Source: Sphingomonas sp. GC_Shp_5
GTDB taxonomy: Bacteria; Pseudomonadota; Alphaproteobacteria; Sphingomonadales; Sphingomonadaceae
NCBI RefSeq assembly: GCF_026540855.1
Contig: NZ_JALNUP010000011.1
Span: 1 to 64,000 of the forward strand
Direction of reading: 5' to 3'
DNA length: 64,000 nt
This document shows, piece by piece, positions 34,845 through 45,197 of this stretch (within the stretch, counting starts at the first letter, position 1; every line of letters starts with the position of its first letter). Below the pieces are notes generated by a model, which saw only the letters and a program-made list of their open reading frames with translations, did no database searches and was not told where the DNA came from. Made by a program: the position numbers and the translations under genes.

Positions 34845-36596
34845 TCATTCGGGCGGGCGGTTCGGCGCGGCGCCGACGCGGACGATCTGGGTGACGCTGC
34901 CATCCTCGCCGACCGCAACGCCTTCGCTGCGCGGATCGGCGGCACCGACCCAGCGACCGCCGACGCGCTCGATGGCGTTGGCCTTGAGCCCCAGCGGTGC
35001 GATCTGCACCCGCTCGCCGAGCGCATCAAGCGCCGGCTTCATCGCGTCGAGCTGGGTGCCCTGCTCCAGCGTCGCGACCGGGCCGGGGGCAAAGACCAGG
35101 CCAAGGGCAATCGCCTCCTGCGCCGACAGATGCCAGTCGAGCACGCCGACCAGCGCCTTGGCGACCTGGGCGATGATGGTCGCGCCGCCGGCGGCGCCGA
35201 TCGCGATCCGCACCGTGCCATCGGGGTTGTAGACGATCGTCGGCGACATCGAGCTGCGCGGCCGCTTGCCGCCTTCGACGCGATTGGCGACGAGCGCGCC
35301 ATCCTTGTCGGGCACGGTATCGAAGTCGGTCAGCTCGTTGTTGAGCGCGGTGCCGCTGACGGTCAGGCCCGAGCCGAAATAGCCCTCGATCGTGGTGGTG
35401 ATCTCGACGACATTGCCGGCGCGATCGACCGCGACGAGGTCGCTGGTGCCGGGCACCTCGCTGACCTTGGCACGGATCCGCGGCGGGGCGCCGGCGGGGA
35501 GGCCGGGAGCGATGGTCGCCATCGTCCGCTCGGGCGAGATCAGCGCCGAGCGGGCGGCGAGATAGCGCGGGTCGATCAGGCCCTTGACCGGCACCGACAC
35601 ATAGTCGGGATCGCCGAGATACATGTCGCGATCGGCATAAGCGAGGCGCTCGGACTCGGCGAGCAGGTGCCAGGCGACGGGTGAATCCTTGCCGAGTGCG
35701 GTCATGTCGAACCGCTCGAGCTGCTTGAGGATCTGGAGCACCGCGACGCCGCCGGCCGAGGGCGGCCCCATGCCGCAAATCTTGTAGCGCCGGTAGGTAC
35801 CGCACACCGCGCCGCGTGGCTTGGCATCATAGCTGGCCAGATCGCCTGCGGTCATCTTCGACGGGTTGCGGTTGGCGCCGTTGACGGTGGCGACGATCGC
35901 CTGCGCGGTCGGCCCGACATAGAAACTGTCGGCGCCGCGGCTCGCGATCTGGCCGAGCAGGGTCGCCTGCTCGGGGTTCTTGAGCAGGGTGCCGACCGGC
36001 AGCGCGGTGCCGTCGGCGCCGAGGTAATGGCCGCGCGACCAGCTATCGATGTGGCTGCCGAAGTTGTTGAGGCCGTTGTGGAGGCGTGTCGAGACGGTGA
36101 AGCCGTCGCGGGCATAGCGGATGGCGGGCGCAAACAGCGTCGCCCAGGGCAGCTTGCCGGCCTGGCGGTGGGCGAGCGCCATCGCGCGCAGCGCACCGGG
36201 GACGCCGACGCTGCGGCCGCCGGGCACCGCCTCGGCATGGCTCATCGGGGTGCCGTCATCGGCGTAGAACCATTTGGGATCGGCCGCCATCGGCGCCGCC
36301 TCGCGCGCGTCGATGGTCGACACCTTGCGGCTGGCGGCGGTGTGGGTGACCCAGAAGGAGCCGCCGCCGATACCGGAGTTCTGTGGCTCGACAACGTTGA
36401 GCACGAGCATGGTCGCGATCGCCGCATCGGTCGCGGTGCCGCCGGCCCTCAGCATTTCGGCACCGGCCGCCGCCGCACGGGGATCGGCGGCGCTGACCAT
36501 GCCCTGGGGCTTGCTGGCGGGAGTGGCGGGCGCGGACCGGGCGGTGGCCGCGAGCGGCATCGACAGCGCGGTGAGCGCGAGCAGAAGCGTCTTCAT
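34845..36596 (-). CDS. ggt: gamma-glutamyltransferase
   Basis: Secreted enzyme that cleaves glutathione and gamma-glutamyl peptides after autoprocessing. The 583-residue precursor has a signal peptide (cleaves after ARSA near 22), the NSGIGGGSFWV motif near 73, and the processing site before the catalytic Thr in PGTSDLVAVD near 383; the canonical TTHxS is here TSDL. The downstream ITTTIEGYFGSGL and MSPTIV, GAAGGATI motifs of the small subunit are intact. It lies between pyrD and the acyl ligase on one strand with 44-47 bp gaps. Confidence 0.93.
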   Translation of the reverse strand: MKTLLLALTALSMPLAATARSAPATPASKPQGMVSAADPRAAAAGAEMLRAGGTATDAAIATMLVLNVVEPQNSGIGGGSFWVTHTAASRKVSTIDAREAAPMAADPKWFYADDGTPMSHAEAVPGGRSVGVPGALRAMALAHRQAGKLPWATLFAPAIRYARDGFTVSTRLHNGLNNFGSHIDSWSRGHYLGADGTALPVGTLLKNPEQATLLGQIASRGADSFYVGPTAQAIVATVNGANRNPSKMTAGDLASYDAKPRGAVCGTYRRYKICGMGPPSAGGVAVLQILKQLERFDMTALGKDSPVAWHLLAESERLAYADRDMYLGDPDYVSVPVKGLIDPRYLAARSALISPERTMATIAPGLPAGAPPRIRAKVSEVPGTSDLVAVDRAGNVVEITTTIEGYFGSGLTVSGTALNNELTDFDTVPDKDGALVANRVEGGKRPRSSMSPTIVYNPDGTVRIAIGAAGGATIIAQVAKALVGVLDWHLSAQEAIALGLVFAPGPVATLEQGTQLDAMKPALDALGERVQIAPLGLKANAIERVGGRWVGAADPRSEGVAVGEDGSVTQIVRVGAAPNRPPE

Positions 36597-36643
36597 CGGG
36601 CGGGGACCGTAACGGCTGGGGACCGGAGGGCAAGACGCTTGCA

Positions 36644-37675
36644 TCAGCCCGCCCCTACGGCCTCCGCGACCCGGGCGATGCCGTCGCGCGCGAGCAGCGC
36701 GTCAAGTTCGGTGACGATGCGGCGGGGCAAAGCGGGGCCGCCGTAGACCAGCGCGGTGTAGAGCTGCACCAGGCTCGCGCCGGCGCGGATCCGGGCATAG
36801 GCCTCGGCGCCGCTGTCGATCCCGCCCGCGGCGACCAGCGGCAGCGCGCCGCCGGTCGCGGCGCGAAAATCCACCAGCCGCTGGCGGGCGAGCAGCTTGA
36901 GCGGCGCGCCGGACAGGCCGCCCGTCTCGCCGGCGTCGGCGCTGTGCAGCGCCGGGCGGCTGATCGTGGTGTTGCCGATGATCACCGCATCGACCCCGGA
37001 CTCGATCGCGGCGCGGGCGATGTCGTCGATCGGCGCGGGATCGAGATCGGGCGCGACCTTGAGGAACAGCGGCGTGGCGCCGCGCGCCGCGGTGCAGGCG
37101 GCGAGCAGCTCGGCCAGCGCGGCGCCGTGCTGGAGATCGCGCAGACCTGGCGTGTTGGGCGAACTGATGTTGATCGTGACGTAATCGGCGACCGGCGCCG
37201 CCGCGCTCACCCCCGCGACATAATCCGCGACGCGGTCGGCCGCGTCCTTGTTGGCGCCGACGTTGATGCCGAGCCTGCCGCCGTGGGCGCGGCGGCTGGC
37301 GCGGGCGCGGGCGATCCCGGCGGCAAGCCCGCCATTGTTGAACCCCATCCGGTTGATCACCGCGCCATCGGCAGCGAGACGGAACAGCCGCGGCTTGGGA
37401 TTGCCTGTCTGCGGCAGCGGGGTCAGCGTGCCGATCTCGACCGCACCGGCGCCGAGCCCGAGCAGGCCGTCGATCGCCTTGCCGTCCTTGTCGAGCCCTG
37501 CGGCTACCCCGAGCGGGTTGGCGAAGGCAATGCCGGCGACGGTGGTCGCCAGCCGCGGCGACGTGACCGGCGCGCGGACCGGCAGCCGCTGGCGCAGCGC
37601 CAGCGCGTCGATGGTCAGCGTGTGGGCGCGCTCGGGATCGAGCGTGAACAGCAGCGGGCGAGCGAGATAGGGCAT
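36644..37675 (-). CDS. pyrD: dihydroorotate dehydrogenase (quinone)
   Basis: Class 2 membrane-associated DHODH of pyrimidine synthesis that passes electrons to quinone. The 343-residue protein has an N-terminal amphipathic helix (residues 1-30), the FMN-site GLDKDGKAIDGL, the signature TISRPALHSADAGETGGLSGAPL (read as NTTISRP and ETGGLSG), and the catalytic Ser in ISSPNTPG near 178. The ATG at 37675 was chosen over a long upstream extension. It is divergent from the suf regulator. Confidence 0.96.
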   Translation of the reverse strand: MPYLARPLLFTLDPERAHTLTIDALALRQRLPVRAPVTSPRLATTVAGIAFANPLGVAAGLDKDGKAIDGLLGLGAGAVEIGTLTPLPQTGNPKPRLFRLAADGAVINRMGFNNGGLAAGIARARASRRAHGGRLGINVGANKDAADRVADYVAGVSAAAPVADYVTINISSPNTPGLRDLQHGAALAELLAACTAARGATPLFLKVAPDLDPAPIDDIARAAIESGVDAVIIGNTTISRPALHSADAGETGGLSGAPLKLLARQRLVDFRAATGGALPLVAAGGIDSGAEAYARIRAGASLVQLYTALVYGGPALPRRIVTELDALLARDGIARVAEAVGAG

Positions 37676-37803
37676 GCCCCCGCCAATCGCACCGGGGCGG
37701 TCGCTCCGCAACAGGTCCTCGGCAATGACGACAGACGCAGACGCGATCTCAAATTGAGGCGTCGACCCCGGTTGACGAACCGGCCGCACGGGACCATCTG
37801 CCA

Positions 37804-37824
37804 ATCGGATCAATTTTGTCCGAT
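37804..37824. promoter_or_regulatory. putative operator of the suf regulator
   Basis: ATCGGA-N9-TCCGAT, a perfect inverted repeat 19-39 bases before the GTG start of the Rrf2-type regulator. The location suits autorepression of the whole suf operon. Not identified by comparison with a known IscR box. Confidence 0.5.
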
Positions 37825-37842
37825 TTGAGAACCGTTCGCAAC

Positions 37843-38307
37843 GTGCGCCTGTCCAGCCTGGCCGATTATGCAGTGGTGATGATGACTGCCGCGGCGCGCC
37901 ATTGCGGCGGGCTCGCGCGGCTCAACGCGACCCTGCTTGCCGAACAGACCGGCGTGCCGCTGCCGACCGCGCAGAAGCTCGTCAGCCGCCTGTCGGCCGC
38001 CGGGCTGCTCGAGAGCACCCGCGGCACCGGCGGCGGCTTTCGCCTGTCGCGCCCGCCGGCGTCGATCAGCCTCGCCGAGATCATCGAGGCGGTCGAGGGG
38101 CCGATCGCGATGACCGCCTGCGTCGAGGGAGCCGGTCGCCAGGATTGCTCGCTCGATCACCAATGCGCGGTGAAGCCGCATTGGGGCGTGGTGAACAACG
38201 CCGTTCGCGGTGCCCTTGCCGGGGTCAGTCTCGCCACCCTTGCCGGCACGCCGCCAACCCAGATGACCCAGAACAGCGCGCCGCTGCGCGCCGAGGTAAT
38301 TGCATAA
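37843..38307 (+). CDS. Rrf2-family regulator of the SUF operon
   Basis: A 154-residue winged-helix regulator of the Rrf2/IscR family that binds an Fe-S cluster. The N-terminus [14 protein letters not shown] and the helix [25 protein letters not shown] form the DNA-binding part; the wing is [13 protein letters not shown]; three cluster-ligand Cys lie in [18 protein letters not shown] (C-x8-C-x5-C) near 93-108. The GTG at 37843 gives this canonical start; a TTG 27 bases earlier is weaker. Its stop overlaps sufB by one base (TAATG), heading the operon. Confidence 0.92.
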   Translation: MRLSSLADYAVVMMTAAARHCGGLARLNATLLAEQTGVPLPTAQKLVSRLSAAGLLESTRGTGGGFRLSRPPASISLAEIIEAVEGPIAMTACVEGAGRQDCSLDHQCAVKPHWGVVNNAVRGALAGVSLATLAGTPPTQMTQNSAPLRAEVIA

Positions 38308-39791
38308 TGGCTACGAAGAACGCCGAGGCCTATGCGGCCGTTTCCAAGACCTATGAGTGGGGCTTCTCCTCGGACATCGAGCAGGACTTCGCCCCCAAGG
38401 GCTTGAGCGAAGACACGGTGCGCTACATTTCCGCCAAGAAGGGCGAGCCCGCCTGGATGCTCGACTGGCGCCTGAAGGCGTTCCGGCTGTGGCTGACGAT
38501 GGAGGCGCCCGACTGGTCGAAGCTCAACGTGCCGCCGATCGATTACCAGGACGCCTATTATTACGCCGAGCCCAAGGCGAAGCCCAAGCTCGGCAGCCTC
38601 GACGAGGTCGATCCCGAGATCCTGCGCGTCTACGAGAAGCTCGGTATTCCGATCTCCGAGCAGAAGATGCTCGCCGGCGTCGAGGATCTCGACGCGGAGG
38701 GCAACCCCAAGCGCCGCGTGGCGGTTGACGCGGTGTTCGACAGCGTCTCGGTCGCGACTACCTTCCGCAAGGAGCTGGAAGCCGCGGGCGTGATCTTCCG
38801 CTCGATCTCCGAGGCGATCAAGGAATATCCCGAGCTGGTGAAGAAGTGGCTCGGCAAGGTGGTGCCGCAGCGCGACAATTACTTCGCGACGCTCAACAGC
38901 GCGGTCTTCTCGGACGGCACCTTCGTCTACATTCCCGAGGGCGTGCGCTGCCCGATGGAGCTGTCGACCTATTTCCGCATCAATGCCGAGAACACCGGCC
39001 AGTTTGAGCGCACGCTGATCGTCGCCGACAAGGGTAGCTATGTCAGCTATCTCGAGGGCTGCACCGCGCCGATGCGCGACGAGAACCAGCTCCACGCCGC
39101 GGTAGTCGAGCTGGTCGCGCTCGATGATGCCGAGATCAAGTACAGCACCGTGCAGAATTGGTATCCGGGCGACGAGAATGGCGTCGGCGGGATCTACAAT
39201 TTCGTCACCAAGCGCGCGCTCTGCCAGGGCAAGAACAGCAAGGTAAGCTGGACCCAGGTCGAGACCGGCTCGGCGATCACTTGGAAATACCCTTCCTGCG
39301 TGCTCGCCGGCGATGGCTCGGTCGGCGAATTCTATTCGGTGGCGGTGACCAACAACCGCCAGCAGGCCGATACCGGCACCAAGATGATCCATCTCGGCAA
39401 GAACACCCGATCTACGATCGTGTCGAAGGGCATCAGCGCCGGTCGCTCGGACAACACCTATCGCGGCCTCGTCCGCGTCGGTCCGACCGCGGAAGGCGTG
39501 CGCAACTTCACCCAGTGCGATTCGCTGCTGCTCGGCGACCAGTGCGGCGCGCACACCGTGCCTTATATCGAGGTGCGCAACCCGTCGGCGCAGATCGAGC
39601 ATGAGGCGACCACCTCAAAGATCTCCGAGGACCAGCTGTTCTACGCGATGAGCCGCGGGCTCGATGCCGAGGCGGCGGTGGCGCTGATCGTCAACGGCTT
39701 CGCGCGCGAGGTGCTGCAGCAGCTGCCGATGGAATTCGCGGTCGAGGCGCAGAAGCTGCTCGGGATCAGCCTCGAAGGCTCGGTCGGCTAA
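38307..39791 (+). CDS. sufB: Fe-S cluster assembly scaffold SufB
   Basis: Scaffold subunit of the SufBC2D complex, where sulfur and iron are assembled. The 494-residue protein carries family blocks: the N-terminal [20 protein letters not shown], the central CP-type [30 protein letters not shown] near 250, and the C-terminal [15 protein letters not shown] with the conserved Cys in [15 protein letters not shown]. The ATG directly overlaps the regulator stop. A GC-rich hairpin and ~90 bases separate it from sufC. Confidence 0.98.
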   Translation: MATKNAEAYAAVSKTYEWGFSSDIEQDFAPKGLSEDTVRYISAKKGEPAWMLDWRLKAFRLWLTMEAPDWSKLNVPPIDYQDAYYYAEPKAKPKLGSLDEVDPEILRVYEKLGIPISEQKMLAGVEDLDAEGNPKRRVAVDAVFDSVSVATTFRKELEAAGVIFRSISEAIKEYPELVKKWLGKVVPQRDNYFATLNSAVFSDGTFVYIPEGVRCPMELSTYFRINAENTGQFERTLIVADKGSYVSYLEGCTAPMRDENQLHAAVVELVALDDAEIKYSTVQNWYPGDENGVGGIYNFVTKRALCQGKNSKVSWTQVETGSAITWKYPSCVLAGDGSVGEFYSVAVTNNRQQADTGTKMIHLGKNTRSTIVSKGISAGRSDNTYRGLVRVGPTAEGVRNFTQCDSLLLGDQCGAHTVPYIEVRNPSAQIEHEATTSKISEDQLFYAMSRGLDAEAAVALIVNGFAREVLQQLPMEFAVEAQKLLGISLEGSVG

Positions 39792-39800
39792 GTCATTGAT

Positions 39801-39818
39801 CCCCGGCGGGCGCCGGGG
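39801..39818. promoter_or_regulatory. hairpin within the suf operon
   Basis: CCCCGGCG-gg-CGCCGGGG, immediately after the sufB stop. It may attenuate transcription into sufCDSTA or stabilise the upstream part of the message. The rest of the operon has almost no gaps, so this spacer stands out. Confidence 0.5.
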
Positions 39819-39884
39819 TCCAGCTACAGGCGATGCGCACGGGGCCGTGAGCGTCGGCGTCGCCAGGGAATGAATGAGAGAAGA

Positions 39885-40624
<740 letters not shown>

Positions 40625-40628
<4 letters not shown>

Positions 40629-41740
40629 GCGCGGTGCTCGATCTGCCGTCCAGCCGCGCCGAGGCGTGGCGCTGGGCCGACATGGGCGCGCTCGCCACCG
40701 CGGCGGCGCTGGCACCGGTAGCGGCCCCCGATACCGATGGCGCGTTCCTCGATCTGCCCGGCGCGCGGCTGCTGTTCGTCGACGGCGTGCTCGATGACGC
40801 GCGCAGCGTGCTCGGCAGCGTGGTGCTGACCGAACTCGGTGGCGGCGATCACCTGCTTGGCCGTCATGCCGCCGGCACCGGCTGGATGCTGCGCGTCGAG
40901 GCGGACGCGGCGCTCGATCCGGTCCAGGTGGTCCATGTCGCCACCGGCGCGGAAAACCACCTGCCGGCGGCGATCGTGCTCGGTGACGATGCGGTGGCGC
41001 AGGTCTATGAGACCTATGTCGGCGCGGGCTGGAGCAACCGCTTCACCTCGGTCTCGCTCGGGCGCGCGGCGCGGTTAATGCGCGCGGTGCGGCTGACTCA
41101 AGAGGCCGGTTTCACCAGCGTCCGCGAGGAAGCGACGCTGGGCGTGGGCGCGAGCCTGATCACGACCTTCCTCGGCGCCGGCCATGCCGGCACCCGGATC
41201 GATGCCGCGGTGACGCTGGCGGGCGACGGCGGCTATGCCGAGTTCGGCGGCGCGTTGCTCACCGCGGGCGAGCAGCGCCAAGAGTGCGCGGTGCGGGTCC
41301 GCCATGCCGAGCCCAACGGCCAGTCGCATCAATTGTGGCGCGCGGTGGCGGCGGATCGCTCCACCGCGAGCCTTGCCGCGGCAGTCGAGGTCGCGCGGCA
41401 CGCGCAGAAGACCGACGGCGAGCAAAGCCTGCGCGGGCTGCTGCTGCAGCGCACCGCGACGGTGAACCTCAAGCCCGAGCTCGAGATCTTCGCCGACGAC
41501 GTCAAATGCGCGCACGGCGCGACGGTGGGCGAGCTCGACAACCGGGCGTTGTTCTACATGCAGAGCCGCGGCATCCCCAAGCCCAAGGCGCAGGCGCTGC
41601 TGACCCGCGCGTTCGTCGCCGACGCGCTCGACCGGATCGGCAACGAGACCGTGCGTGATGCCTTCGCCGCCAACGCGGATGCGTGGTTGGGCCAGGCGCT
41701 GGGTGCTGCCCTGCCGCCCGAGGGAGGGCGGGTGTCATGA
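40625..41740 (+). CDS. sufD: Fe-S cluster assembly protein SufD
   Basis: SufB paralogue and part of the SufBC2D scaffold, needed for iron entry. The 371-residue protein has the shared C-terminal beta-helix pattern with SGLxxRGLL-type HARKTDGEQSLRGLLL near 255, EIFADDVKCAHGATVGELD near 280-298 holding the conserved Cys/His, and YMQSRGIPKPKAQALL. Overlaps sufC and sufS by 4 bp each. Confidence 0.95.
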
Positions 41741-42975
41741 CCGTGCTCGAGCAAGTGCTGCCGCCCGTTGGCGACAAAGCCGCGCCGCTCGATCGCCTCG
41801 CTGACTTCCCTGCGATTCCCGCGGGCTGGGCCTATCTCGACACCGCCGCGACCGCGCAAAAGCCGCAGCCGGTGATCGACGCAATCGCCAGCGCCTATGG
41901 CGAGACCTATGCCACCGTCCATCGCGGCGTCTACCAGCGCTCGGCGGACATGACGCTGGCCTATGAAGCCGCGCGGCGCACCGTGGCGCGGTTCATCGGC
42001 GCCGGCTCGGCCGACGAGATCGTGTTCGTGCGTGGCGCGACCGAGGGGATCAACCTCGTCGCGCACAGCTGGGCGGGGACGCAGCTCAAGGCGGGCGACC
42101 GGATCCTGCTGTCGATGCTCGAGCATCACAGCAACATCGTGCCCTGGCAGATGGTCGCCGAGCGGGTGGGGGCTGCGATCGACGTGGTGCCGCTGACTGC
42201 GGACGGGCGGATCGATCTCGACGCGATGGCGGCGATGATCACGCCGCAGCACAAATTGGTCGCGCTCGCGCACGTCTCCAACGTGCTCGGTTCGGTGCTC
42301 GACGTGGCCCGGGTGACCGAACTTGCCCACGGCGTCGGCGCCAAGATCCTGATCGACGGCTGCCAGGCAGTGCCGCGGCTGCCGGTCGACGTGGCCTCGC
42401 TCGGCTGCGACTTCTACGTCTTCTCCGGCCACAAGCTGTACGGCCCGACCGGAATCGGCGTGCTGTGGGCGCGGCCCGAACTGCTCGAGGCGATGCCGCC
42501 CTATCAGGGTGGCGGGTCGATGATCGATCGGGTGAGCTTCGCGCGCACCACCTATGCGCCGCCGCCGGGCCGGTTCGAGGCGGGAACCCCGCACATCGTC
42601 GGCGCGCTCGGCCTCGCCGCGGCGATCGACTATGTCGAGGATATCGGCCTCGCGGCGATCCATGCGCATGAGACCGCGCTGGTCCGCCAGACCCGCGAGG
42701 CGCTGTCGCAGATCAACTCGGTGCGGCTGTTCGGACCGGATGACTCGGCGGGCATCGTCAGCTTCGTGATCGAGGGGGTGCATCCGCACGACATCGGCAC
42801 CATCTTGGACGAGGCGCAGGTCGCGATCCGCGCGGGGCATCATTGCGCGCAGCCGCTGATGGCGGCGTTGGGCGTGGATGCCACGGCGCGGGCGAGCTTC
42901 GCGGTGTATAACGGCCCGCAGGACATCGAGGCGCTGGTGCGCGGCATCGAGCGCGTCACGCGGATTTTCGGGTAA
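41737..42975 (+). CDS. sufS: cysteine desulfurase SufS
   Basis: PLP-dependent class V aminotransferase-type enzyme that supplies sulfur. The 412-residue product has the PLP Lys in FSGHKLYGPTGIG near 230 and the persulfide Cys in RAGHHCAQPLM near 369, the group II (SufS) arrangement. The start at 41737 overlaps the sufD stop. SufE is not encoded in the window; whether a SufU or SufE partner exists elsewhere is unknown. Confidence 0.97.
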   Translation: MTVLEQVLPPVGDKAAPLDRLADFPAIPAGWAYLDTAATAQKPQPVIDAIASAYGETYATVHRGVYQRSADMTLAYEAARRTVARFIGAGSADEIVFVRGATEGINLVAHSWAGTQLKAGDRILLSMLEHHSNIVPWQMVAERVGAAIDVVPLTADGRIDLDAMAAMITPQHKLVALAHVSNVLGSVLDVARVTELAHGVGAKILIDGCQAVPRLPVDVASLGCDFYVFSGHKLYGPTGIGVLWARPELLEAMPPYQGGGSMIDRVSFARTTYAPPPGRFEAGTPHIVGALGLAAAIDYVEDIGLAAIHAHETALVRQTREALSQINSVRLFGPDDSAGIVSFVIEGVHPHDIGTILDEAQVAIRAGHHCAQPLMAALGVDATARASFAVYNGPQDIEALVRGIERVTRIFG

Positions 42976-42984
42976 GGAATTCGG

Positions 42985-43458
42985 ATGAGCGACGGTTTTC
43001 GCATCGAGGAAGTGGAGGCGGTGATCCCGCCACCACGCGCACGGGTGGACGAGGCGCCGGAGCCGCAGGTCGAGGCTCAGGGCGAACGTCGCCGTGACTA
43101 TCTCGACGGCTTCCTGGCGCAGCAGCCGCAGGGCGATGCCCCGGGCGAGCCGGGTGGCGCGCTGTACGAGGCGGTGATCGACGCGCTGAAGGAGATCTAT
43201 GACCCGGAAATTCCGGTCAACATCTACGATCTCGGGCTGATCTACGGCGTCGATGTCTCCACCGAGGGGCATTGCGCGGTGACGATGACGCTGACCACGC
43301 CCAATTGCCCGGTCGCGGAATCGATGCCCGGCGAGGTCGAACTGCGCGTCGGCTCGGTGCCGGGGATCGCGATCGCCGACGTCAATCTGGTCTGGGATCC
43401 GCCCTGGGACCCGCAGAAGATGTCGGACGAAGCCAAGCTCGAATTGGGAATGCTGTGA
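42985..43458 (+). CDS. sufT: SUF system assembly protein SufT
   Basis: A 157-residue protein whose C-terminal ~100 residues form a DUF59 (MIP18) domain: YDPEIPVNIYDLGLIYGV near 72 and the Cys in LTTPNCPVAESMPGE. An acidic, low-complexity N-terminal tail of ~45 residues precedes it. SufT helps mature Fe-S proteins, often in SUF operons like this one. The stop overlaps the next start (TGATG). Confidence 0.92.
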   Translation: MSDGFRIEEVEAVIPPPRARVDEAPEPQVEAQGERRRDYLDGFLAQQPQGDAPGEPGGALYEAVIDALKEIYDPEIPVNIYDLGLIYGVDVSTEGHCAVTMTLTTPNCPVAESMPGEVELRVGSVPGIAIADVNLVWDPPWDPQKMSDEAKLELGML

Positions 43459-43811
43459 TGGCCACTGCCGCTCGCGTGCGCCCGGCGCCGCTGATCCTGA
43501 CTTCATCCGCCGAGGCGCGGATCGCCGATCTGATGGGCAAGGCGCCCGCCGGTGCGCTCGGCGTCAAGCTGTCGACGCCGCGGCGCGGCTGCTCGGGGCT
43601 CGCCTATTCGGTGGATTACGTCACCGAGGCCAAGCCGTTCGACGAGAAGATCGACACCGCCGGCGGCACGTTGTTCGTCGACGGCGGCTCGATCCTGTAC
43701 TTGGTCGGGTCGACGATGGACTGGGTGGAGGACGATTTCACCGCGGGTTTCGTGTTCAACAACCCCAACGCCAAGGGCGCGTGCGGCTGCGGCGAGAGCT
43801 TCACGGTGTAA
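43458..43811 (+). CDS. sufA: A-type Fe-S carrier protein (SufA/ErpA-like)
   Basis: A 117-residue A-type carrier that transfers assembled clusters. Three ligand Cys are present: RRGCSGLAY near 45 and the CGCGESF pair near 109-111. An N-terminal ~15-residue extension precedes the core. Last gene of the operon, followed by a hairpin between convergent genes. Confidence 0.94.
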   Translation: MATAARVRPAPLILTSSAEARIADLMGKAPAGALGVKLSTPRRGCSGLAYSVDYVTEAKPFDEKIDTAGGTLFVDGGSILYLVGSTMDWVEDDFTAGFVFNNPNAKGACGCGESFTV

Positions 43812-43819
43812 GCTGACGA

Positions 43820-43845
43820 TCGGCCGGCGGACATGCGCCGGCCGA
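43820..43845. terminator. hairpin between convergent sufA and GNAT gene
   Basis: TCGGCCGGCG-gacatg-CGCCGGCCGA, a perfect 10-bp stem with a six-base loop. It lies between sufA and the candidate ceramide synthase, so it likely stops transcription from both sides, though it lacks a U-tract. Confidence 0.75.
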
Positions 43846-43856
43846 CGACGGCGCGC

Positions 43857-45011
43857 TTACAGATCGCGCGAATACACCTGATAGACCTTGTTGACGGTGC
43901 CGTGCACCGTCTCGGCGATCGAGCGCATGCCCTGATTGTCGTCGAGGATCCAGCCGATCTCGCCGCGGCTCGCGCCATAATGGTCGACCGAGGCCTTGCG
44001 AATATACTCGATCATCATGAAGGCGAGCTGGCTCGCCATCCGCGACGATTGCAGTTCCTTTACCACGCCCATCAGCGGCACGCGCATCGTGCGCACCCTG
44101 GGCTTGCGCAGCCACAGCAGCAATTTGGCCCAGCCGAACGGCAGCAGGCTGCCGTTGAGCGGCTTAATTGCCTCGTTGAGATCGGGAAGCGTGATCATGA
44201 ACGCGACCGGCTTGCCGTCGAGCTCGGCGATGCGGATCAGGTCGTTGAACACGATCGGCTTGAGCTTGACGCCGACATCCTTGATCTCGGGCGGGGTGAG
44301 GGGGACGAACCCCCAATTGTCGCTCCAGGCGTCGTTGAGGATGGCGAGGATGATCGCGGCTTCCTCGTCGAACTTCGATTTGTCGACCTGGCGGATGACG
44401 ATCCGTGGGTTGTTCTCGCCCGAGCGGATGATGCGCTTGACGATCGGCGGGAATTCCTGGGTGATATCGAGCTCATAGGTCATGAGCTGCTTGACGCCGA
44501 CATAGCCCGCCGCCTCGATCCAGCCGCGATATTCGGGCTTGGCATGGCCCATCATGATCGTCGGGGCATGATCATAGCCCTCGATCAGCAGGCCGGGCTC
44601 TTCCCAGATCGACATGGAGATCGGCCCGAGCGCGCGGTGCATGCCCTGCTCGCGCAGCCAGCCTTCGGCCTTGGCGAGCAGCGCCACGAAGATGTCCTCG
44701 CGCTCCGCCTCCATCAGCCCCCATTGCCCGACCCCGGGGCCGAAGCCCTGCGCCGCCGGCATGGTCAGCGCCAGCGTGTCGATATGCGCCGAGATGCGGC
44801 CGACCACCTTGTCGCCCTCATAGGCAAGGAACAGCTGTGCCTTGGCGTGGCTGAACCAGCCGTTCTTCTCCGGGGTGATCAGCCCGAGTGCCTCGCCCTT
44901 CAGTGGCGGCACCCAATGGGGATCGTCCTTGTACAGCCGGAACGCCAGATCGACGAAGATCTTGCGGTCCGCCTTGGTCTCGACGGGTCTGATCAACAAG
45001 GTGCTCGCCAT
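43857..45011 (-). CDS. GNAT-type acyltransferase, candidate bacterial ceramide synthase
   Basis: A 384-residue two-domain acyltransferase of the group usually annotated as N-acetyltransferase or wrongly as dATP pyrophosphohydrolase (YghO-like). Features: ADRKIFVDLAFRLYKDDPHWVPPL at residues 14-37, the glycine-rich GFGPGVGQWGLMEAE near 90-105, MSIWEEPGLLIEGYDHAP near 132 and the C-terminal GASRGEIGWILDDNQGM. In Caulobacter a protein of this group acylates the sphingoid base in ceramide formation; the serine palmitoyltransferase and its ACP lie 6-8 kb away. Function is inferred. It is divergent from the desaturase gene. Confidence 0.7.
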   Translation of the reverse strand: MASTLLIRPVETKADRKIFVDLAFRLYKDDPHWVPPLKGEALGLITPEKNGWFSHAKAQLFLAYEGDKVVGRISAHIDTLALTMPAAQGFGPGVGQWGLMEAEREDIFVALLAKAEGWLREQGMHRALGPISMSIWEEPGLLIEGYDHAPTIMMGHAKPEYRGWIEAAGYVGVKQLMTYELDITQEFPPIVKRIIRSGENNPRIVIRQVDKSKFDEEAAIILAILNDAWSDNWGFVPLTPPEIKDVGVKLKPIVFNDLIRIAELDGKPVAFMITLPDLNEAIKPLNGSLLPFGWAKLLLWLRKPRVRTMRVPLMGVVKELQSSRMASQLAFMMIEYIRKASVDHYGASRGEIGWILDDNQGMRSIAETVHGTVNKVYQVYSRDL

Positions 45012-45197
45012 TCATGCCTCCGGAAAACAGCTGTGCGCGTGTAGCCAGTCGCCACGCCGATGGCGAGTGTGGTTTCGGTTTCGCCCGTAACCAACGCGCC
45101 GTGATGGGCAGCGCGCATCGCTGTGATCGAGGCAAGTCATCACCGCCGCACGGCCCACCGCCTGTAAATGCCACGCTGTCGCCACTATCTAGGGCCA

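Noticed and set aside
37902..38306. N-terminal extension of sufB that would fuse it to another frame of the regulator gene
   Set aside because: The SufB family start lies at 38307 with TAATG coupling; the extension is out of frame with the regulator and Arg-rich.
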